DNA of 20,440 bases from Penium margaritaceum (Eukaryota; Streptophyta; Zygnematophyceae; Desmidiales; Peniaceae). Below are positions 10,634 through 19,126 of the stretch, one piece after another (position 1 is the stretch's first letter; every line of letters starts with the position of its first letter). The notes beneath the pieces were generated by a model. The model was not told where the DNA came from. It saw only the letters and a program-made list of their open reading frames with translations, and did not search any database. Location of the stretch: the NCBI GenBank assembly GCA_023375785.1, contig SZWC01006885.1:104499-124938 (forward strand), in the 5' to 3' direction. Both the position numbers and the translations under genes were made by a program.

Positions 10634-13310
10634 GGTCAACGTTGACAACCCATAACAGGAGTCACAAATGGTCAGAGGGGGAAACAATGGTTTTGGGATT
10701 TTAGCTATCAACTAGCAAGTACAAGGACGTTCGATACGTTGTAACACGGTGTGGCAACCATGCAAAATGACCGACCAAAGTAGGCATATGTACTGCCTTT
10801 GACCAAAAATATCCGCTATGTGTGGTCAACGCTGACAACTCATAATACGAGTAACAAATGGTGAGAGGAGGGAACGATGGTTTGGGAACACCACGTATCA
10901 ACTAGCAAGCACAAGGACCTTCAATAAGTAGTGGCACGGTGTGGCTACCATGTATAATGACCAACCAAAGTAAGCATATGTCACTGAACATGACCAAATA
11001 ATGTCACTATGTGTGGTCAACTTTGACAACTCATACCACGAGTCACAAATGGTTAGAGGGGGAAACAATGGTTTGTGAATACTATTTATCAACTAGCAAG
11101 TAAAAATACCATCAATATGTAGAGGCACGGTGTGGCTACCATGCATAGTGACCAACAAAAGTATGCATATGTCACTGACCATGACCAAAGAATTTCACTT
11201 CATGTGGTCAACGTTGACAACTCACAACAAGAGTCATTGATAGTCAGAGGGGGTACCAATGGTTTGGGAACACTAGCTATCAAGTAGAAAGCACAAAGAC
11301 CTTCAATACATAGTGACACGGCGTGGCAACCATGTACAGTGACAAACCAAAGTAGGCATATGCCACTAATCATGACCAAGCAAATTTCACAGTGTGTGGT
11401 CAACGTTGAAAACTCATAACACGATTCACAAATGGTCAGAGGGGGAAACAATGGGTTTGGAACACTGGTTATCAACTAGCAAGTACAAAGACCTTCAACA
11501 AGTAGTGGCACGGTGTGGCTAGCGTGCACAGTGACCAACCAAAGGATGCATACGTCACTGACTATGACCAATTAAGTCCACTATGTGTGGTCAACATTGA
11601 CAACTTATAACATGAGTCAAAAACGGTCAGAGGGAGAGACAATGGTGTGGGAACCATATGTATCGACTAGAAAGGACAAAGAACTTCAATACATGGTGGC
11701 ACGGTGCAGCTACTATGCACACCGAACAACCAAACCAGGCATATGTCACTAACCATGAGCAAAGCAATTCAGTATGGGTGGTTAACGTTCACAACCTACA
11801 ACACGAGTCACAAATGGTCAGAGGGGGAAACAATGGTTTCGGAATATTAGTTTTCAACTAGCAAGGACAACGACCCTCAATAAAGAGTAGCACGGTGTGC
11901 CTACCATGCACAATGACCGACCAAAGTAGGCATATGTACTGCCTTTGACCAAAGAAATCCGTTGTGTGGGGTCAACGTTGACAACTCAATATACGAGTCA
12001 CAAATGGTCAGAGGGGGGAACGATGGTTTTAGAACACCAGGTATCAACTAGCAAGGACAAGGACCTTCAATAAGCAGTGGCACGGTGTGGCTACCATGTA
12101 CAATGACCAACCAAAGTAGGCATATGTCACTGACCATGACCAAAGAATGTCACTATGTGTAGTCAACTTTGACCACTCATAACACGAGTCACAAATGGTC
12201 AGAGGGGGAAACAATGGTATGTGAATACTAGTTATCGACTAGCAAGTACAAATACCTTCAATATGCAGCGGCACAGTGTGGCTACCATGCACAGTGACCA
12301 ACCAAAGTATGTATATGTCACTGATCATGACCAAATAATTTTACTGCATGTGGTCAACGTTGACAACTCACAACAGGAGTGACAGATAGTCAAAGGGGGT
12401 AACAATGGTTTGGGAACACTAGTTATCAGCTAGAAAGCATAAAGACCTTGAATACGTAGTGACACGGCATGGCAACCATGTTCAGTGACAAACCAAAGTA
12501 GGCATATGCCACTAACCATGACCAAACGAATTTCACAGTAAGTGGTCAACGTTGAATACTCATAACACGAGTCACAAATGGTCAGAGGGGGAGACAATGG
12601 GTTGGGAACACAAGTTATCAACTAGAAAGAAAACAAACCTTCAACAAGTAGTGGCACGGTGTGGCTAGCGTGCAAAGTGACCAACCAAAGGATGCATTCG
12701 TCACTGACTATGACCAAAGAAGTCCACTATGTGTGGTCAACATTCAAAACTCATAACACAAGTAAAAAATTGTCAGAGGGATGGAAAATGGTTTGGGAAC
12801 CCTGTGTATCGACTAGAAGGGACAAAGAACGTCAATACGTAGTGGCACGGTGAGGCTACTATGCACACCGAACAACCAAACTAGGCATATGTCACTGCCC
12901 ATAACCAAAGAACTTCAACATGGGTGGTCAACGTTCACTACCCATGACACATGTCACAAATGGTCAGAGGGGGAAACAACCCAACTTCCAACCCATCTTT
13001 CAACCCAAAGTCCAATTCAACATCCAACCCAACGTCCAACCCAACTTCCAGCCCAACTTCTAGCCCAACTTCCAACCCAACTTCCAACCCAACTTCCATC
13101 CAAACTTCCATCCCAACTTCAAACCCAACTTCCATCCCAACTTCTATCCCACCATCCAACCCAACTTCCAACCCAACTTCCAACCCAACTTCCAACCCAA
13201 ATTCCAACCCATCTTCCAACCCAACTTCCAACCCAGCTTCTAACCCAGCTTCCAACCCCAATTTCAACCCAAATTCCAACCTTACTTCCAACCCAACTTC
13301 CAACCCAACT

Positions 13311-13454
13311 TCCAGCCCAGCGTCCAACCCAGCTTCCAACCCAACTTCCAACCCTACTTCCAACCCAACTTCCAACCCAACTTCCAGCCCAGCGTCCAAC
13401 CCAGCTTCCAACCCAACTTCCAACCCTACTTCCAACCCAACTTCCAACCCAACT
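13311..13454 (-). repeat. local 72-bp tandem duplication in the right arm
   Basis: A six-monomer block with the ordered variants TCCAGCCCAGCGTCC and CCAACCCTACTTCC starts at 13311 and again at 13383, 72 bp (6 x 12) apart. The CCAGCGTC variant reappears in the 84-bp HOR at 17929-18852, so this may be a relic of, or a relative to, that unit. Confidence 0.75.
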
Positions 13455-14621
13455 TCCAACCCAGCTTCCAACCCAGCTGCCAACCTAGCTTCCAACCGAA
13501 CTTCCAACCCAACTTCCAACCCAGCTTCTGACCCAACTTCGAACCCAGCTTCCAACCCAACTTTCAAACCAACTTTCAACCCAAATTCCAACCAAACTTC
13601 CAACCCAACTTCCAACCCAACTTCCAACCCAACTTCCATCCCACTTTCCATCCCAACTTCCAACCCAAATTCCATCCCAATTCCATCCCAACTTCCAACC
13701 CAATTTCCAACCCAACTTCCAACGCAACTTCCAATCCAACTTCCAACCCTACTTCCAACCCAACTGCCAACCCAACTTCCAACCCAACTGTCAACCTAAA
13801 TCCCAACCAAACTCCCAACCCAACTTCTAACACAGCTTCCATCCCAACTTCCAACCCAACTTCCATCCAAACTTCCATCCCAACTTCCAACTCAGCTTCC
13901 AACCCAACTTCCAACCCATCTTTCAACCCAAATTCCAACCCAACTTCCAACCCAAGTTCCAACCCTGCTTCCAACCCGACTTCCATCCCAACGTCCAACC
14001 CAACTTCCAACCCAATATCCAACCCAACTTTCAACCCAACTTCCAACCCAACTTCCAACCCAACTTCCAAATTAACTTCTAACCCAACTACCAACCCAAG
14101 TTCCAACGCAACTTCCAACCCAACTTCCAGCCCAACATTCATCCCAACTTCCATACCAACTTTGAACTCAACTTCCAACTTAACTTCCAACCCAGCTTCC
14201 AACCCAACATCCAACCAAACGTCCAACCTAACTTCCAACCCAACTTCCATCCCAACTTCCATCCCAACTTCGAACTCAAATTCCAACTTAACTTCCAACC
14301 CAACTTCCAACCCAACATCCAACCCAACTTCCAACCCAGCATCCAACCCAACATTCAACCCAACTTCCAACCCAACTTCAACCCAACTTCCAGCACAACT
14401 TCCAACCCAACTTCCAACCCAGCTTCGAACCCAGCTTCCAACCCAACTCTAAACCCAACTTCTAACCCAAATTTCAACCCAACTTCCATCCCAACTTCCA
14501 TCCCTACTTCGAACCTAACTTCCATCCCAACTTCCATCCCAACTTCGAACTCAACTTCCAACTTAACTTCCAACCCAGCTTCCAACCCAACGTCTAACCC
14601 AGCTTCCAACACAACTTTCAA

Positions 14622-17324
14622 CCCAACTCCCAACCCAACTTCCAACCCAATTCCAACCCAACTTCCAACCCAACTCCCAACCCAACTTCCAACCCAATTC
14701 CAACCCAACTTCCAACCCAACTCCCAACCCAACTTCCAACCCAATTCCAACCCAACTTCCAACCCAACTCCCAACCCAACTTCCAACCCAATTCCAACCC
14801 AACTTCCAACCCAACTCCCAACCCAACTTCCAACCCAATTCCAACCCAACTTCCAACCCAACTCCCAACCCAACTTCCAACCCAATTCCAACCCAACTTC
14901 CAACCCAACTCCCAACCCAACTTCCAACCCAATTCCAACCCAACTTCCAACCCAACTCCCAACCCAACTTCCAACCCAATTCCAACCCAACTTCCAACCC
15001 AACTCCCAACCCAACTTCCAACCCAATTCCAACCCAACTTCCAACCCAACTCCCAACCCAACTTCCAACCCAATTCCAACCCAACTTCCAACCCAACTCC
15101 CAACCCAACTTCCAACCCAATTCCAACCCAACTTCCAACCCAACTCCCAACCCAACTTCCAACCCAATTCCAACCCAACTTCCAACCCAACTCCCAACCC
15201 AACTTCCAACCCAATTCCAACCCAACTTCCAACCCAACTCCCAACCCAACTTCCAACCCAATTCCAACCCAACTTCCAACCCAACTCCCAACCCAACTTC
15301 CAACCCAATTCCAACCCAACTTCCAACCCAACTCCCAACCCAACTTCCAACCCAATTCCAACCCAACTTCCAACCCAACTCCCAACCCAACTTCCAACCC
15401 AATTCCAACCCAACTTCCAACCCAACTCCCAACCCAACTTCCAACCCAATTCCAACCCAACTTCCAACCCAACTCCCAACCCAACTTCCAACCCAATTCC
15501 AACCCAACTTCCAACCCAACTCCCAACCCAACTTCCAACCCAATTCCAACCCAACTTCCAACCCAACTCCCAACCCAACTTCCAACCCAATTCCAACCCA
15601 ACTTCCAACCCAACTCCCAACCCAACTTCCAACCCAATTCCAACCCAACTTCCAACCCAACTCCCAACCCAACTTCCAACCCAATTCCAACCCAACTTCC
15701 AACCCAACTCCCAACCCAACTTCCAACCCAATTCCAACCCAACTTCCAACCCAACTCCCAACCCAACTTCCAACCCAATTCCAACCCAACTTCCAACCCA
15801 ACTCCCAACCCAACTTCCAACCCAATTCCAACCCAACTTCCAACCCAACTCCCAACCCAACTTCCAACCCAATTCCAACCCAACTTCCAACCCAACTCCC
15901 AACCCAACTTCCAACCCAATTCCAACCCAACTTCCAACCCAACTCCCAACCCAACTTCCAACCCAATTCCAACCCAACTTCCAACCCAACTCCCAACCCA
16001 ACTTCCAACCCAATTCCAACCCAACTTCCAACCCAACTCCCAACCCAACTTCCAACCCAATTCCAACCCAACTTCCAACCCAACTCCCAACCCAACTTCC
16101 AACCCAATTCCAACCCAACTTCCAACCCAACTCCCAACCCAACTTCCAACCCAATTCCAACCCAACTTCCAACCCAACTCCCAACCCAACTTCCAACCCA
16201 ATTCCAACCCAACTTCCAACCCAACTCCCAACCCAACTTCCAACCCAATTCCAACCCAACTTCCAACCCAACTCCCAACCCAACTTCCAACCCAATTCCA
16301 ACCCAACTTCCAACCCAACTCCCAACCCAACTTCCAACCCAATTCCAACCCAACTTCCAACCCAACTCCCAACCCAACTTCCAACCCAATTCCAACCCAA
16401 CTTCCAACCCAACTCCCAACCCAACTTCCAACCCAATTCCAACCCAACTTCCAACCCAACTCCCAACCCAACTTCCAACCCAATTCCAACCCAACTTCCA
16501 ACCCAACTCCCAACCCAACTTCCAACCCAATTCCAACCCAACTTCCAACCCAACTCCCAACCCAACTTCCAACCCAATTCCAACCCAACTTCCAACCCAA
16601 CTCCCAACCCAACTTCCAACCCAATTCCAACCCAACTTCCAACCCAACTCCCAACCCAACTTCCAACCCAATTCCAACCCAACTTCCAACCCAACTCCCA
16701 ACCCAACTTCCAACCCAATTCCAACCCAACTTCCAACCCAACTCCCAACCCAACTTCCAACCCAATTCCAACCCAACTTCCAACCCAACTCCCAACCCAA
16801 CTTCCAACCCAATTCCAACCCAACTTCCAACCCAACTCCCAACCCAACTTCCAACCCAATTCCAACCCAACTTCCAACCCAACTCCCAACCCAACTTCCA
16901 ACCCAATTCCAACCCAACTTCCAACCCAACTCCCAACCCAACTTCCAACCCAATTCCAACCCAACTTCCAACCCAACTCCCAACCCAACTTCCAACCCAA
17001 TTCCAACCCAACTTCCAACCCAACTCCCAACCCAACTTCCAACCCAATTCCAACCCAACTTCCAACCCAACTCCCAACCCAACTTCCAACCCAATTCCAA
17101 CCCAACTTCCAACCCAACTCCCAACCCAACTTCCAACCCAATTCCAACCCAACTTCCAACCCAACTCCCAACCCAACTTCCAACCCAATTCCAACCCAAC
17201 TTCCAACCCAACTCCCAACCCAACTTCCAACCCAATTCCAACCCAACTTCCAACCCAACTCCCAACCCAACTTCCAACCCAATTCCAACCCAACTTCCAA
17301 CCCAACTCCCAACCCAACTTCCAA
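14622..17324 (-). repeat. 47-bp higher-order repeat, 57 complete copies in exact register
   Basis: The unit is four monomers: CCCAACTCCCAA, CCCAACTTCCAA, CCCAATTCCAA (11 bp, one base lost) and CCCAACTTCCAA (12+12+11+12 = 47). The 11-bp monomer first starts at 14646 and last at 17278, a distance of 2632 bp, which is 56 x 47 exactly. The block therefore contains 57 units with no net length change. A partial 58th unit follows to about 17324, where the 11-bp monomer is replaced by a normal 12-bp one. Translations repeat identically every 47 residues (three DNA units), cycling through all three frames, so the copies look sequence-identical. Such uniformity means very recent expansion, and the true copy number may differ from the assembly. 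Confidence 0.96.
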
Positions 17325-17928
17325 CCCAACTTCCAACCCAACTTCCAACACAACTTCCAACACAACTTCCGACCTAACTTCCAACCCAACAAACAACCCA
17401 GCTTCCAATCCAACTTTCAACCCAACTTCCAACCCAACTTTCAACCCAACTTCCAACTCAACTTCCAACCCAACGTCCAAGCCAACTTCCAACCCAACTT
17501 CCAACCCAACATCCAACCCAACTTCCAACCCAACATCCACCCCAACGTCCATCCCAACTTTAAACCCAACTTCCATCCCAACTTCCATCCCAACATCCAA
17601 GCCAACTTCCAACCCAACTTCCAACCCAACTTCCAACCCAGCTTCCAACCCAACTTTCAACCCAACTTCCAACCCAACTTCCAACCCAACGTCCAACCCA
17701 ACTTCCAGCCCAACTTCAAACCCAACTTCCAACACAACTTCTAACCCAACTTCCATCCCAACTTCCATCCCAACTTCTAACCCAACTTCCAACCCAACAT
17801 CCAACCCAACTTCCATCCCAGCTTCCATCCCAACTTCCAACCCAACTTCCAACCCACCTTCCAACCCAACTTCCAACCCAACTTCCAACCGAACTTCCAA
17901 CCCAAATTCCAGCCCAACTTCCAACCCA

Positions 17929-18852
17929 GCTGCCAACCCAGCTTCCAACCCAACTTTCAACCCAACTTCCAACCGAACTTCCAACCCAACTTCTAGCCCA
18001 ACTTCCAACCCAGCGTCTAACCCAGCTTCCAACCCAACTTTCAACCCAACTTCCAACCGAACTTCCAACCCAACTTCTAGCCCAACTTCCAACCCAGCGT
18101 CTAACCCAGCTTCCAACCCAACTTTCAACCCAACTTCCAACCGAACTTCCAACCCAACTTCTAGCCCAACTTCCAACCCAGCGTCTAACCCAGCTTCCAA
18201 CCCAACTTTCAACCCAACTTCCAACCGAACTTCCAACCCAACTTCTAGCCCAACTTCCAACCCAGCGTCTAACCCAGCTTCCAACCCAACTTTCAACCCA
18301 ACTTCCAACCGAACTTCCAACCCAACTTCTAGCCCAACTTCCAACCCAGCGTCTAACCCAGCTTCCAACCCAACTTTCAACCCAACTTCCAACCGAACTT
18401 CCAACCCAACTTCTAGCCCAACTTCCAACCCAGCGTCTAACCCAGCTTCCAACCCAACTTTCAACCCAACTTCCAACCGAACTTCCAACCCAACTTCTAG
18501 CCCAACTTCCAACCCAGCGTCTAACCCAGCTTCCAACCCAACTTTCAACCCAACTTCCAACCGAACTTCCAACCCAACTTCTAGCCCAACTTCCAACCCA
18601 GCGTCTAACCCAGCTTCCAACCCAACTTTCAACCCAACTTCCAACCGAACTTCCAACCCAACTTCTAGCCCAACTTCCAACCCAGCGTCTAACCCAGCTT
18701 CCAACCCAACTTTCAACCCAACTTCCAACCGAACTTCCAACCCAACTTCTAGCCCAACTTCCAACCCAGCGTCTAACCCAGCTTCCAACCCAACTTTCAA
18801 CCCAACTTCCAACCGAACTTCCAACCCAACTTCTAGCCCAACTTCCAACCCA
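17929..18852 (-). repeat. 84-bp higher-order repeat, 11 copies
   Basis: The unit is seven 12-bp monomers, with landmarks AGCGTCTAACCC, CAACTTTCAACC, CAACCGAACTTCC and CTTCTAGCCC. GCGTCTAACC recurs at 18013, 18097, 18181, 18265, 18349, 18433, 18517, 18601, 18685 and 18769, every 84 bp. The flanking positions in the same register are edge variants: GCTGCCAACC at 17929 and GCGTCCAACC at 18853. Because 84 is a multiple of 3, this HOR keeps one frame and translates as a 28-residue repeat. Edge copies are more diverged than internal ones, as expected from unequal exchange. Confidence 0.95.
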
Positions 18853-19126
18853 GCGTCCAACCCAGCTTCCAACCCAACTTCCAACCCAACTTCCAACCCA
18901 ACTTCCATCCCAACTTCCAACCCAACTTCCAACCCAACTTCCAACCCAACTTCCAACCCAACTTTTAACCCAACTTCCAAACCAACGTCCAACCCAACTT
19001 CCAACCCAACTTCCATCCCAACTTCCATCCCAACTTCCAACCCAACTTCCAACCCAACTTCCAATCCAACTTCCAATCCAACTTCCAACCCAACTTCCAT
19101 CCCACTTTCCATCCCAACTTCCAACC

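Larger units (their letters stand above)
5761..12364. repeat. recurrent 12-bp palindrome GTCAACGTTGAC within satellite monomers
   Basis: A perfect 12-bp inverted repeat lies at the centre of the most conserved part of the monomer. Exact copies are at 5761-5772, 7480-7491, 8437-8448, 9201-9212, 10635-10646, 11207-11218, 11971-11982 and 12353-12364, mainly in C and E monomers. Types A (CAACATTGAC), B (CAACGTTCAC), D (CAACTTTGAC) and F (CAACGTTGAA) each break it by one or two bases. The preceding TG gives TGGTCAA, whose complement TTGACCA contains the plant W-box core TTGACC. Binding by any protein is not shown. Confidence 0.7.
5569..12734 (+). repeat. six-monomer, ~1146-bp higher-order repeat of the satellite
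   Basis: Monomers fall into six types in fixed order. A has GGGAGAGACAATGG and ATCGACTAGAAAGGAC. B has GTATGGGTGGTCAACGTTCAC and ends GCATATGTACTGCCT. C has AAATCCGCTGTGTG and AACACCAGGTATC. D has GAATGTCACTATG and CAACTTTGAC. E has CTTCATGTGGTC and CAACAAGAGTCACAGATAG. F has GTTGAAAACTC and GGATGCATACGTCAC. Type A anchors lie at 5569, 6716, 7862, 8819, 9963, 11589 and 12735. Intervals are 1147, 1146, 957, 1144, 1626 and 1146 bp. The two exceptions are explained by loss of one monomer (957) and a 480-bp insertion (1626). The seventh cycle is cut off in its B monomer at 12979. HOR copies are visibly more alike than the six monomers within one copy. Confidence 0.92.
5544..12979 (+). repeat. ~191-bp satellite array
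   Basis: This stretch is a tandem array of 190-193-bp monomers, each containing a version of TGTGGTCAACGTTGACAACTC followed by CACAAATGGTCAGAGGGGG. I located 37 anchors of that GGTCAAC core between 5569 and 12926. Each monomer also carries a recognisable ACTAGCAAGTACAAAGACCT block, GGCACGGTGTGGCTACCATG, and GCATATGTCACTGACCATGACC. The left edge is sharp: minisatellite GTTGGGT gives way to ATGACCAAAGAAG at 5543/5544. The right edge is at GGGGGAAACAA, where the satellite's ...AACAATGG and the minisatellite's AACCCAAC share a few bases. Short open frames on both strands recur once per monomer or HOR and look like satellite noise. Monomer size and HOR organisation resemble many centromeric or pericentromeric satellites, but nothing here proves that location. 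Confidence 0.95.

Noticed and set aside
10329..10711. Overlapping 72-87-codon open frames in and beside the hAT-like element
   Set aside because: Much of each is translated GGAACC palindrome (Gly, Thr, Pro, Arg-rich), frames exist on both strands, and none resembles transposase.
11200..11475. Recurrent - strand peptides with [14 protein letters not shown] in the satellite
   Set aside because: They recur once per monomer or HOR copy (for example 6411, 8514, 9658, 11200, 12430), are short, end at monomer-specific stops and look like translated satellite.
5544..12979. Satellite block as one inserted transposon between two minisatellite halves
   Set aside because: The block lacks terminal repeats and a target duplication, it starts and ends at different monomer positions, and the flanking arms are inverted relative to each other, which simple insertion does not explain.
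5544..12979. CENP-B box in the satellite
   Set aside because: I saw no match to the CENP-B box pattern (TTCG....A..CGGG) in the monomers, so centromere identity cannot be argued from it.
12951..13799. SNPT/PTQL-rich open frames resembling a Ser/Thr/Pro-rich surface protein
   Set aside because: These are reverse-complement frames of the same minisatellite. The apparent N-terminus comes from the satellite monomer with no signal peptide, and opposite-strand frames are equally open.
14622..18852. CRISPR array
   Set aside because: There are regular periods but no variable spacers; the whole unit repeats, and no cas genes are present.
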